Below the pieces are notes generated by a model. It was given only the letters and a program-made list of their open reading frames with translations, had not been told where the DNA came from and did not search any database. A stretch of 64,000 nucleotides of DNA, taken from positions 1-64,000 of the forward strand of contig PNMW01000011.1 in assembly GCA_013823855.1 (NCBI GenBank). Reading direction: 5' to 3'. Source of the DNA: Lysobacteraceae bacterium. Lineage in GTDB: Bacteria > Pseudomonadota > Gammaproteobacteria > Nevskiales > Nevskiaceae. Below are positions 8,356 through 16,205 of this stretch, in pieces. The translations under genes and the position numbers were made by a program. Within the stretch, counting starts at the first letter, position 1. Every line of letters starts with the position of its first letter.

Positions 8356-9049
8356 AGCCCCCGACCAGCTGCGCGCCGTCACCATCGAGCGCCAGTTCAC
8401 GCGCCATGCCGAAGGTTCGGTGCTGGTGGCGTTCGGCGACACCCGGGTGCTGTGCACGGCCAGCATCGAGGAGCGTGGCCCGGCCTGGAAGAAGGACGGC
8501 GGCTGGCTGACCGCCGAGTACGGCATGCTGCCGCGCTCGACCCACACCCGTTCCAAGCGTGAAGCCGCGCAGGGCAAGCAGAATGGCCGCACCCAGGAAA
8601 TCCAGCGCCTGATCGGCCGGAGCCTGCGCTCGGTGCTCGATCTCGACGCGATGGCCGGCATCACCATCACCATCGACTGCGACGTGCTGCAGGCCGACGG
8701 CGGCACCCGCACCGCCAGCATCACCGGTGGCTACGTGGCGCTGGTCGATGCCGTGGCGCACCTGCGCAAGATCGGCAAGCTCAAGCGCGATCCGCTGCAC
8801 GGCCAGGTGGCGGCGGTGTCGGTCGGCATCGTCAACGGCGTGCCGGTGCTCGATCTCGACTACCCGGAAGATTCCGGCTGCGAGACCGACATGAACGTGG
8901 TGATGAACGAGGCCGGCGGCTTCATCGAAGTGCAGGGCACCGCCGAAGGCCACGCCTTCCGCCGCGACGAACTCGACGCCATGCTGGCGCTCGCGCAGAA
9001 GGGCATCGCCGAGCTGTGCATCGCGCAGCGGGCAGCGCTCGGCGGCTGA
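8336..9049 (+). CDS. rph: Ribonuclease PH
   Basis: RNase PH trims the 3' ends of tRNA precursors using phosphate. The 237-residue protein shows the family landmarks [11 protein letters not shown] at the start, [29 protein letters not shown] and [18 protein letters not shown]. The GTG at 8336 gives the usual family length (about 238); an earlier in-frame start inside msrQ would add about 50 unrelated residues. It overlaps msrQ by 20 bp and precedes rdgB by 15 bp, an arrangement seen in many proteobacteria. Confidence 0.95.
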   Translation: MTRPSGRAPDQLRAVTIERQFTRHAEGSVLVAFGDTRVLCTASIEERGPAWKKDGGWLTAEYGMLPRSTHTRSKREAAQGKQNGRTQEIQRLIGRSLRSVLDLDAMAGITITIDCDVLQADGGTRTASITGGYVALVDAVAHLRKIGKLKRDPLHGQVAAVSVGIVNGVPVLDLDYPEDSGCETDMNVVMNEAGGFIEVQGTAEGHAFRRDELDAMLALAQKGIAELCIAQRAALGG

Positions 9050-9064
9050 CGCGGAACCCGCGAC

Positions 9065-9658
9065 ATGGCAGATCTCGTCCTCGCCAGCCGCAACCGCAAG
9101 AAGCTGCTGGAGCTGGAAGCGCTGCTGGCACCGCTCGGCTGGCGGCTGCGGCTGGTCTCCGAGTTCAGCGATGTCGAGCCGGACGAAACCGCGCCGACCT
9201 TCGTCGAGAACGCGCTGATCAAGGCCCGCCATGCGGCAAGCGTGTCCGGGCTGCCGGCGATCGCCGACGATTCGGGGCTGGAAGTTGCCGTCCTCGGCGG
9301 CGCCCCGGGCGTGCATTCGGCGCGCTACGCCGGCGTGCATGGCGACGATGCCGCCAACAACGCGAAGCTGCTGGCGGCGCTGGCCGGCGTGAACGACGAG
9401 CAGCGCGGTGCCCGCTTCATCTCGGTGCTGGCGCTGCTGCGCCATGCCGACGATCCGGTGCCGCTGATCGCCTTCGGCGCCTGGTCCGGCCGGATCCTGC
9501 ACGCGCCGCGTGGCGACAAGGGTTTCGGCTACGACCCGCTGTTCCTCGATCCGGAATCGGGTCGGTCGGCGGCCGAAATGACGGCGGAAGCGAAGAATGC
9601 CGTCAGCCACCGGGCGCGCGCGTTCGCGGCGCTGCTCGCGCAACTGCGGCCATCGTGA
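9065..9658 (+). CDS. rdgB: XTP/dITP diphosphatase (RdgB/HAM1 family)
   Basis: RdgB removes deaminated purine nucleoside triphosphates (ITP, dITP, XTP) so that they are not built into nucleic acid. The 197-residue protein has the N-terminal substrate loop VLASRNRKKLLEL, the conserved TFVENALIKAR, the catalytic IADDSGLEV segment and GFGYDPLF near the C-terminus. Its TGA overlaps the hemW GTG. It lies in an rph-rdgB-hemW run, likely one transcript with msrPQ. Confidence 0.95.
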   Translation: MADLVLASRNRKKLLELEALLAPLGWRLRLVSEFSDVEPDETAPTFVENALIKARHAASVSGLPAIADDSGLEVAVLGGAPGVHSARYAGVHGDDAANNAKLLAALAGVNDEQRGARFISVLALLRHADDPVPLIAFGAWSGRILHAPRGDKGFGYDPLFLDPESGRSAAEMTAEAKNAVSHRARAFAALLAQLRPS

Positions 9659-10803
9659 GCCTCGATCCGGCGGCGATTCCGCTGGCGCTGTACCTGCATT
9701 TCCCGTGGTGCGTGCGCAAATGTCCGTACTGCGATTTCAACTCGCACGGCCTGCGTGGCGAAGTACCGGAAGACGCCTATGTCGAGGCATTGATCCGTGA
9801 TTTGGCGTTCGAGCTGGCGCAGCCGGAGACGCGGCCGGTCGGCTCGATCTTCATGGGCGGCGGCACGCCGAGCCTGTTTTCCGGCCGGGCGATCGGCCGC
9901 GTGCTGGAAGCCTGCGCCGCGAAGCTGAATTTCGCGCCGGACATCGAGATCACGCTGGAAGCCAATCCCGGCACCGTCGATGCCGCGAACTTCCGCGACT
10001 ACCGCGCGGCTGGCGTCAACCGGCTGTCGATCGGCGTGCAGAGCCTGAATGACGCGATGCTCAAGCGCCTCGGCCGCATCCACGGGCACGGCGATGTCGT
10101 GAAGACCGTCGACGTCGCCCGCGGCGCCGGTTTCGACAATCTGAACCTGGACCTGATGTACGCACTGCCGCAGCAGACCGAGGCCGAAGCCGAAGCCGAT
10201 CTGCGCGCCGCCATCGCGCTGGCACCCGAGCACCTGAGCTACTACCAGCTGACCCTGGAGCCGAACACCGAATTCGCCGCCAGGCCGCCGCCGCTGCCCG
10301 ATGACGACAGCGCCTGGACCATGCAGCTGGCCGGTCAGGCGCTGCTGGCCGCCGCCGGCTATGCGCAGTACGAGGTTTCGGCCTACGCCCGGCCCGGTCG
10401 CCAGTGCCGGCACAACCGCAATTACTGGCAGTTCGGCGATTACCTCGGCATCGGCGCCGGCGCCCACGGCAAGCGCAGCTTTGCCGATCGCATCGAACGC
10501 CGCGCCCGGCACAAGCTGCCGCGCAGCTACCAGGGCGGTGCCGGCACGGCCGCCGCGATCCAGGAACAGCGCCGCCTCGACGCGGCCGAGCTGCCGTTCG
10601 AGTTCGTGATGAATGCGCTGCGCCTGAACGAGGGCTTCACGCCCGCGCTGTTCGAAACCCGCAGCGGACTGCCGATCGCGGCGGTCGCCGCGACGCTCGC
10701 GGCGCTGGCCGGCAAGGGCTTGATCGAGCAGGTCGACGGACACCATCGCCCGACCTCCCTCGGCCGCGCTCATCTGAATACACTGGTTGCCGAATTTCTA
10801 TAG
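9655..10803 (+). CDS. hemW: Radical SAM heme chaperone HemW
   Basis: HemW is a radical SAM family protein that binds heme and delivers it to respiratory enzymes. The 382-residue protein starts with [19 protein letters not shown], giving the CX3CX2C cluster motif, followed by GGGTPSLF and the HemW-type C-terminal domain with [23 protein letters not shown]. The start is the GTG at 9655, overlapping the rdgB stop (GTGA). The HNxxYW motif separates HemW from coproporphyrinogen dehydrogenase HemN. Confidence 0.93.
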   Translation: MSLDPAAIPLALYLHFPWCVRKCPYCDFNSHGLRGEVPEDAYVEALIRDLAFELAQPETRPVGSIFMGGGTPSLFSGRAIGRVLEACAAKLNFAPDIEITLEANPGTVDAANFRDYRAAGVNRLSIGVQSLNDAMLKRLGRIHGHGDVVKTVDVARGAGFDNLNLDLMYALPQQTEAEAEADLRAAIALAPEHLSYYQLTLEPNTEFAARPPPLPDDDSAWTMQLAGQALLAAAGYAQYEVSAYARPGRQCRHNRNYWQFGDYLGIGAGAHGKRSFADRIERRARHKLPRSYQGGAGTAAAIQEQRRLDAAELPFEFVMNALRLNEGFTPALFETRSGLPIAAVAATLAALAGKGLIEQVDGHHRPTSLGRAHLNTLVAEFL

Positions 10804-10820
10804 ATCACGCCACCACGACC

Positions 10821-11219
10821 ATGCGCGAAGACGTCGAAGTCATCTGTCCGGCCTGCCATGAATCGATCCCGCTGACGGTCAATCCGGCCAAGGGCTCGAA
10901 GACCTGGGAGGAGGAATGCTGTGTCTGCGACACCCCGATCGCCGTGCGCCTGATCGTCGACGAGGACGACGAGTACACGGTGGAAGTCGAGGAAGTCAGC
11001 GAGGAAGAACCGGAAGCCAAGGACGCCGACGGCCTCGAGGAAACCCGCGTCACCTGCCCGGCCTGCTGGGAGGAAATCCCGCTGGTCATCGACCTGTCCG
11101 CCGGTTCGCAGACCTATTCCGAGGACTGCTCGGTGTGCTGCCGGCCGATGACGGTGAGGGTCTGGGTGTCCGAGGACGGCGACGAGCACACCGTCGATGT
11201 CGAGGCCGAGAGCGACTGA
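10821..11219 (+). CDS. CPXCG-type cysteine-rich protein with two tandem zinc-ribbon repeats
   Basis: The 132-residue acidic protein consists of two copies of one small domain. Copy one has CPAC at 9-12 and a CXXC at 33-36; copy two has CPAC at 79-82 and CSVC at 103-106. Each copy continues with a strand ([18 protein letters not shown], then [18 protein letters not shown]). Single-domain members of the CPXCG family are usually about 60-70 residues, so this is a tandem duplication. Four cysteines per copy suggest one zinc each. Function is unknown. It starts 17 bp after hemW. Confidence 0.8.
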   Translation: MREDVEVICPACHESIPLTVNPAKGSKTWEEECCVCDTPIAVRLIVDEDDEYTVEVEEVSEEEPEAKDADGLEETRVTCPACWEEIPLVIDLSAGSQTYSEDCSVCCRPMTVRVWVSEDGDEHTVDVEAESD

Positions 11220-11323
11220 CGGACGGCCGTTTCGAGGCTTGCTGTTCGCGATCGGCTTCTTTACACTCCGCGTCCCTTCGCCCGAGCCGAACTTGTCCGG
11301 GCTGTGAATTCCGAGAGATCGCA

Positions 11324-11533
11324 ATGAAGCCCGACATCCATCCGAACTACGTCGCCATCAACGTCAACTGCAGCTGCGGCAACACGTTCGCAACGCGTTC
11401 GACGGTCGGCCGTGACCTGCAGATCGAAGTCTGCTCGAAGTGCCATCCGTTCTACACCGGCAAGCAGAAGGTTGCCGACGTCGGCGGCCGCATCGACAAG
11501 TTCCGCAAGCGCTACGCCGGCGCCGCTGCCTGA
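11324..11533 (+). CDS. rpmE: 50S ribosomal protein L31
   Basis: The 69-residue protein is L31 of the zinc-binding type. Cys16, Cys18, Cys37 and Cys40 are all present (NCSCGNTF and [11 protein letters not shown]). The paralogous zinc-free type expressed in zinc limitation lacks them. A leader of about 100 bp separates it from the CPXCG gene, and a strong intrinsic terminator follows 34 bp after the stop, so it is probably its own transcription unit. Confidence 0.96.
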   Translation: MKPDIHPNYVAINVNCSCGNTFATRSTVGRDLQIEVCSKCHPFYTGKQKVADVGGRIDKFRKRYAGAAA

Positions 11534-11567
11534 TCCCTCGGGCACGCTTTACCGCCGTATTGTCGTG

Positions 11568-11593
11568 AAAAGCCGCCTTCGGGCGGCTTTTTT
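11568..11593 (+). terminator. Intrinsic terminator after rpmE
   Basis: A GCCGCC-TTCG-GGCGGC hairpin (11572-11587) with a UUCG-type loop is preceded by AAAA and followed by six T residues. It ends the rpmE transcript. Confidence 0.92.
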
Positions 11594-11778
11594 GCATTCC
11601 GGGGTCTGGAAATTGCTGGACATGGGCGTCACCCAGACAGCCCGTGCTCGCCGAAACGTCCGGAAAATCGTTATGCTTCACGCACTCGCCGGGTGATCCC
11701 CCAAGCACTCCCCGCCGCCCTTCGTGGCGCGCAGACGTGAGATTGCGCGGATTGAATGCGGCACTGCACATTTTTTGC

Positions 11779-11800
11779 GGAACACAGCGTCCAGTGTTCC
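11779..11800. promoter_or_regulatory. Perfect inverted repeat just upstream of gltA
   Basis: GGAACAC and GTGTTCC arms (11779-11785 and 11794-11800) are separated by eight bases and end 23 bp before the citrate synthase start. It could be an operator or a hairpin in the leader RNA. The rest of the 11594-11823 gap shows no convincing -35/-10 pair. Confidence 0.4.
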
Positions 11801-11823
11801 TACAGTCCCACGGAGACGATGAG

Positions 11824-13119
11824 ATGACGACGCCTAGCTACAGCCTGATCAACAACGAGACCGGCGAAAAGGTCGACCTGCCGGCCGTCAAGGGCACGCT
11901 GGGTCCCGTGGGCCTCGATGTCGGCAAGGTCTACGACAAGATGGATCTGTTCACCTACGATCCGGGCTTCACCTCGACCTGCTCGACCAAGAGCGCGATC
12001 ACCTACATCGACGGCGACAAGGGCATCCTGCTGTATCGGGGCTACCCGGTCGACCAGCTGGCCCAGCACTCGACGTTCATCGAAGTCGCCTACCTGATCC
12101 TGCGCGGCGAACTGCCGAACAAGACCGAGCTCGACACCTTCGAGGCGTCGATCCGCCGCCATACGATGATCAACGAGTCGCTGCGCGGCTTCTTCGATGG
12201 CTTCAACTACGACGCCCATCCGATGGCGATGCTGACCGGCATCGTCGGCAGCCTGTCGGCGTTCTATCACGACACCACCAACAACAAGGATCCCAAGCAC
12301 CGCGAGATCTTTGCCCACCGGATGATCGCCAAGATCCCGACGATCGCCGCGGCCGCATACAAGAAGTACTTCGGCCAGCCGTTCATGTACCCGAAGAACA
12401 ACCTCGACTACTGCTCGAACCTGCTGCGGATGATGTTCGCGGTGCCGGCCGAGGAGTACGAGGTGAACCCGGTCGCCGCCAAGGCGCTCGACGTGCTGTT
12501 CATCCTCCACGCCGACCACGAGCAGAACGCCTCGACCTCGACGGTGCGTCTGGCCGGTTCGACCGGCACCAACCCGTACGCCGCGATCGCCTCGGGCATC
12601 GCCGCGCTCTGGGGCCCGGCGCACGGCGGCGCCAACGAAGCCGTGCTGAAGATGCTCGAAGAGATCGGCGACGTGAAGAAGGTGCCGGACTTCATGGCCA
12701 AGGTGAAGGACAAGAACTCGGGCGTGCGCCTGATGGGCTTCGGTCACCGCGTTTACAAGAACTTCGATCCGCGCGCGACGATCATCCGCGAGCAGTGCCA
12801 CAAGGTGCTGCGCGAGCTGAAGATCAACGATCCGCAGCTGGAACTGGCGATGAAGCTCGAAGAGATCGCGCTCAACGACGATTACTTCCGCGAGCGCAAG
12901 CTGTACCCGAACGTCGATTTCTACTCGGGCATCATCTACAAGGCGCTCGGCATCCCGGTGAACATGTTCACCCCGATGTTCGCCATCGCCCGCACCGTTG
13001 GCTGGGTCGCCCACTGGAGCGAGATGACCGCCGAGCCGGGTGGCGTCAAGATCGGCCGTCCTCGTCAGGTCTACACCGGCTCGCCGAGCCGCGACTACTC
13101 GCCGATCGCGACACGCTGA
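11824..13119 (+). CDS. gltA: Citrate synthase, type II
   Basis: Citrate synthase condenses acetyl-CoA and oxaloacetate at entry to the TCA cycle. The 431-residue length and the N-terminal beta domain ([20 protein letters not shown] downstream) mark the hexameric, NADH-sensitive Gram-negative type. Active-site segments include [12 protein letters not shown] and [15 protein letters not shown] start at the ATG at 11824 (MTTPSYSL); longer frames upstream would add 60 residues of low-complexity sequence and cross the control region. It is monocistronic: it has its own leader and a terminator 20 bp after the stop. Confidence 0.96.
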   Translation: MTTPSYSLINNETGEKVDLPAVKGTLGPVGLDVGKVYDKMDLFTYDPGFTSTCSTKSAITYIDGDKGILLYRGYPVDQLAQHSTFIEVAYLILRGELPNKTELDTFEASIRRHTMINESLRGFFDGFNYDAHPMAMLTGIVGSLSAFYHDTTNNKDPKHREIFAHRMIAKIPTIAAAAYKKYFGQPFMYPKNNLDYCSNLLRMMFAVPAEEYEVNPVAAKALDVLFILHADHEQNASTSTVRLAGSTGTNPYAAIASGIAALWGPAHGGANEAVLKMLEEIGDVKKVPDFMAKVKDKNSGVRLMGFGHRVYKNFDPRATIIREQCHKVLRELKINDPQLELAMKLEEIALNDDYFRERKLYPNVDFYSGIIYKALGIPVNMFTPMFAIARTVGWVAHWSEMTAEPGGVKIGRPRQVYTGSPSRDYSPIATR

Positions 13120-13139
13120 CCGGCCGCAGGAGCAGCACG

Positions 13140-13170
13140 AAAAAGGCCCGCTGAACCAGCGGGCCTTTTT
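13140..13170 (+). terminator. Intrinsic terminator after gltA
   Basis: GGCCCGCT (13145-13152) pairs with AGCGGGCC (13158-13165), flanked by AAAAA and TTTTT. The symmetry means it could also stop the leftward phosphatase transcript that ends at 13227. Confidence 0.93.
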
Positions 13171-13226
13171 CGTTGCAGCGGCCGACTGGTCAGGACGGCG
13201 CCCGTCGCAGACTGCCGCCGCCGCGA

Positions 13227-14534
13227 CTATGGCGCCTTGATCGGGCACTCCGGCGCAAAGGCCTGGTCGAGCCGCGCGCGCAGCACCGGCAGCGGGCAGG
13301 CGCCGTCGATCTCGTCGCGCGCGCAGCCCGGCACCTTCAGCAGCGCTTCGCCGGGCGGTGTCGCGAGACCGTGCTGCACATTGCCGCGCATCTGCACCAG
13401 GGTCTGGTACCAGACTCTCAGCCGCACGTAGACCTGACCGTTGGCCGGATTGCGCAGGCGTTCGAAGGCCAGCGTCGTGCCAGGCGCCGCGTCGTCGGGC
13501 TGACCCGGCAAGGTCCAGTCGATGCCGAGCAGGCCGGACATGCCGGCCAGGTGCTGGTCCCGGCCGGTGAACAGCACCAGCCGCGCCGTGTTGGCGGCCG
13601 GCGCCGCTTCCAGTTCGGCCAGCACGGCGCGTCCCAGCGAGGTCATGTGGCGGGCCGCGAGATAGGCTGGCTTGCGGGTGAGCGCCAGGAACAGGTTGCG
13701 CGGTGGTGCGAGTTCGGCGAGCGCTTCCGGTGTCGTCGCCTCGCCCCAGGCGATCTCGCTGTCCGGCCGGCCATCGGCGTAGGCGAGCAGGAAGTTCTCG
13801 CCGATGGTCGCCGCCCGGGCAATCCCGCCTTCGAGCTTCGGTCCATCCGGCGACTCGCCGAGCAGATTCGCCAGTCCTTCGATGCCGCAGGACGACTCGC
13901 CGTTCGCGCAGCCCGCGACGCTGCGCACGCGCACCAGCGCCTGCAGCTTGCGCAGCGCCGGGCGGACCTTGGCCGAGGCGTCATCGAGATCGCCGCCCGC
14001 GGCCTTGCTGACGGCTTTCTGCGCAAGCCCGGCCTTGATCGGGCAGGTGCCGGCGCCGACCGGGTTGAACAGCAGGTCCGGCGCGGTCTGCGGGGCAAAC
14101 GCCACCTTCAGACCGCAGTCCGGCGCGAGGCCATCGAGCAGCGCCTGGGCGCTGAGCGGAATCCGCGCCGCCGCGTTGTCGGCCCAATTGGTGACCGTGC
14201 CCGAAGCAGGGCATCCGGTTTCAGGCAGCAGACCGGCTGCCGCGTAATGCAGGCGATACCAGCCGCCGAGCGAACGCAGCAGCGTCTCGCCGCGTTCGGT
14301 CAGCAGACCCGGGCCGACCGGCCATGCCGGCCACGGCCGGGTGGCCGACTTGGCGAGCTGTTCAGGCGTCTGGTTCGGCGAGCGAATGCCGTGGCGCATC
14401 AGCAGCACCGATTTTTCCAGTATCAGCGCAGGTGCGGCCGTCGCGGCTGCTGCCGGCATCGGAACAGCGTTCAACAGGAGGACCGACAACGATAGTGCCG
14501 CGATAGCGCGCGGCAGACGGGAGATGGCGTTCAA
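13227..14534 (-). CDS. Histidine acid phosphatase (AppA-like), altered HD motif
   Basis: The protein of about 435 residues is a clade-2 histidine phosphatase, likely periplasmic. An N-terminal hydrophobic signal (IAALSLSVLLLNAVPMPAAA) precedes the nucleophile motif LLMRHGIRSPN (His48). The C-terminal part has the AppA/Agp-like stretch WTLPGQPDD. The proton-donor motif, normally GHDTN, reads GRDQH: the Asp stays but the His is Arg. The family hydrolyses phosphomonoesters such as sugar phosphates or phytate. The start is unsure: TTG at 14534 puts the signal peptide at the N-terminus; a GTG at 14594 lies inside the upstream gene. Confidence 0.8.
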   Translation of the reverse strand: MNAISRLPRAIAALSLSVLLLNAVPMPAAAATAAPALILEKSVLLMRHGIRSPNQTPEQLAKSATRPWPAWPVGPGLLTERGETLLRSLGGWYRLHYAAAGLLPETGCPASGTVTNWADNAAARIPLSAQALLDGLAPDCGLKVAFAPQTAPDLLFNPVGAGTCPIKAGLAQKAVSKAAGGDLDDASAKVRPALRKLQALVRVRSVAGCANGESSCGIEGLANLLGESPDGPKLEGGIARAATIGENFLLAYADGRPDSEIAWGEATTPEALAELAPPRNLFLALTRKPAYLAARHMTSLGRAVLAELEAAPAANTARLVLFTGRDQHLAGMSGLLGIDWTLPGQPDDAAPGTTLAFERLRNPANGQVYVRLRVWYQTLVQMRGNVQHGLATPPGEALLKVPGCARDEIDGACPLPVLRARLDQAFAPECPIKAP

Positions 14535-14574
14535 GGCAGGATCGGGAAGCGTAAGGAACCTAAGAGGCCGCTCG

Positions 14575-16125
14575 TCAGCGGCGCTTGCTGCCACCGGTCA
14601 GCGAGCCGAGCAGGCCGCGCAGCAGTTGCCGGCCGACTTCCCGGCCAACCTGCGAGCCGACGCTGCGGACCACACTCTTGGCCGCCGCTTCGAGCACCGT
14701 CTCGCGGTTCGACGGCCGCGGCGCGGCGACCCGCTTTTCTGCCGGCGCCGGTGCCGGCTGGGCGTTGCCCTGGTCCCACCAGCCGCCACCGGCTGCAGGT
14801 GGGGCGGCAGGCGGCGCCTGCGCGGCTTCGGCGGCGGCGCTGGCCCGGGCATTGAGCTTTTCGTAGGCCGATTCGCGGTCGACCGGCGCGTCGTACTTCG
14901 CGCCGACCGGACTGCGGCCACGCACCACTTTCCGCTCGTCCGGCGTGATCGCGCCGATCCGCGAACGCGGCGGCCGGATCAGCGTGCGTTCGACGACACC
15001 CGGCACGCCGCCGTCGCCGAGGCAGGACACCAGCGCCTCGCCGACGCCGAGCTGCTGGATCGTCTCGGTGACATCGAGCTTCGGATTGGGCCGGAAGGTT
15101 TCGGCGGCGGCCTTGACCGCCTTCTGGTCGCGCGGAGTGAACGCGCGCAGTGCGTGCTGCACGCGGTTGCCGAGCTGGCCGAGCACGGTTTCCGGCAGGT
15201 CCAGCGGGTTCTGGGTGACAAAGTAGACGCCGACCCCTTTCGAGCGGATCAGCCGCACCACCTGCTCGACCTTCTGGACCAGCGCCTTCGGCGCATCGGT
15301 GAACAGCAGGTGGGCCTCATCGAAGAAGAACACCAGCTTCGGCTTGTCCATGTCGCCGGCTTCCGGCAGCCGTTCGAACAGCTCCGACAGCAGCCAGAGC
15401 AGGAACGTCGAGTACAGCGCCGGCTTCTGGTACAGCACATCGGCGGCGAGGATGTTGACGACGCCGCGGCCGGTCATGTCCTGGCGCATCAGGTCATCGA
15501 GATCGAGTGCCGGCTCGCCGAAGAAGCTTTCCGCGCCATCGGCCTCGAGCGCGATCAGGCCGCGCTGGATCGCGCCGATCGAGGCCTTCGAGATCAGGCC
15601 GTAGTCCGGGCCGAGCGTCCTGGCGTTCTCGCCGACATGATTGAGCGCGGCCTTCAGATCCTTCAGGTCGAGCAGCAGCAGGCCCTGGTCGTCGCAGAAC
15701 TTGAAGACCAGCTGCAGCACCGCTTCCTGGACATCGGACAGGTTCAGCAGCCGCGCCAGCAGCAGCGGTCCGAGGTCGGATACCGTGCCGCGCAGCGGAT
15801 GACCCTGGGCGCCGAAGACATCCCAGAACACCACCGGGTAGATCGTCGGCGCGTAGTTCGCGAGGCCGACATGGGCGGCGCGCTCGACCAGCTTGGGCTT
15901 GACGTCCCCGGCCATCGACAGGCCGGACAGATCGCCCTTGATGTCGGCCGCGAACACCGGCACGCCCAGATCGCTGAAGCCTTCGCAGAGGCTTTGCAGG
16001 GTCACCGTCTTGCCGGTGCCGGTGGCGCCGGCGATCAGGCCGTGGCGGTTGCCGTACCGGGCGAGCAGCCACTGCTGCGGGCTGTCGGCGGCAGCGGCTT
16101 TGCCGATGAGGACATTGGATTCCAT
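14575..16125 (-). CDS. HerA/DUF853-family ATPase (YjgR-like)
   Basis: The 516-residue protein is an ATPase of the HerA/FtsK group annotated as DUF853. Walker A GATGTGKT sits at 33-40 and Walker B is [13 protein letters not shown] in the middle. A sensor-like [11 protein letters not shown] follows. The C-terminal 110 residues are an Ala/Pro-rich linker then a basic helix ([20 protein letters not shown]). The cellular role of YjgR-type proteins is not established; relatives are motors acting on DNA or protein. It is followed leftward by the phosphatase gene after about 40 bp. Confidence 0.88.
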   Translation of the reverse strand: MESNVLIGKAAAADSPQQWLLARYGNRHGLIAGATGTGKTVTLQSLCEGFSDLGVPVFAADIKGDLSGLSMAGDVKPKLVERAAHVGLANYAPTIYPVVFWDVFGAQGHPLRGTVSDLGPLLLARLLNLSDVQEAVLQLVFKFCDDQGLLLLDLKDLKAALNHVGENARTLGPDYGLISKASIGAIQRGLIALEADGAESFFGEPALDLDDLMRQDMTGRGVVNILAADVLYQKPALYSTFLLWLLSELFERLPEAGDMDKPKLVFFFDEAHLLFTDAPKALVQKVEQVVRLIRSKGVGVYFVTQNPLDLPETVLGQLGNRVQHALRAFTPRDQKAVKAAAETFRPNPKLDVTETIQQLGVGEALVSCLGDGGVPGVVERTLIRPPRSRIGAITPDERKVVRGRSPVGAKYDAPVDRESAYEKLNARASAAAEAAQAPPAAPPAAGGGWWDQGNAQPAPAPAEKRVAAPRPSNRETVLEAAAKSVVRSVGSQVGREVGRQLLRGLLGSLTGGSKRR

Positions 16126-16205
16126 GGCGTCGCGGATTCAGCGGGAGCGGGCCGCTAGCTTCGGGGGAGTTTGCCGCGATGGCAAACCCCCCCGATGCGA
16201 TCCGC

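Noticed and set aside
11644-11823. A longer start for citrate synthase
   Set aside because: It would add 60 residues unlike the family and include the inverted repeat.
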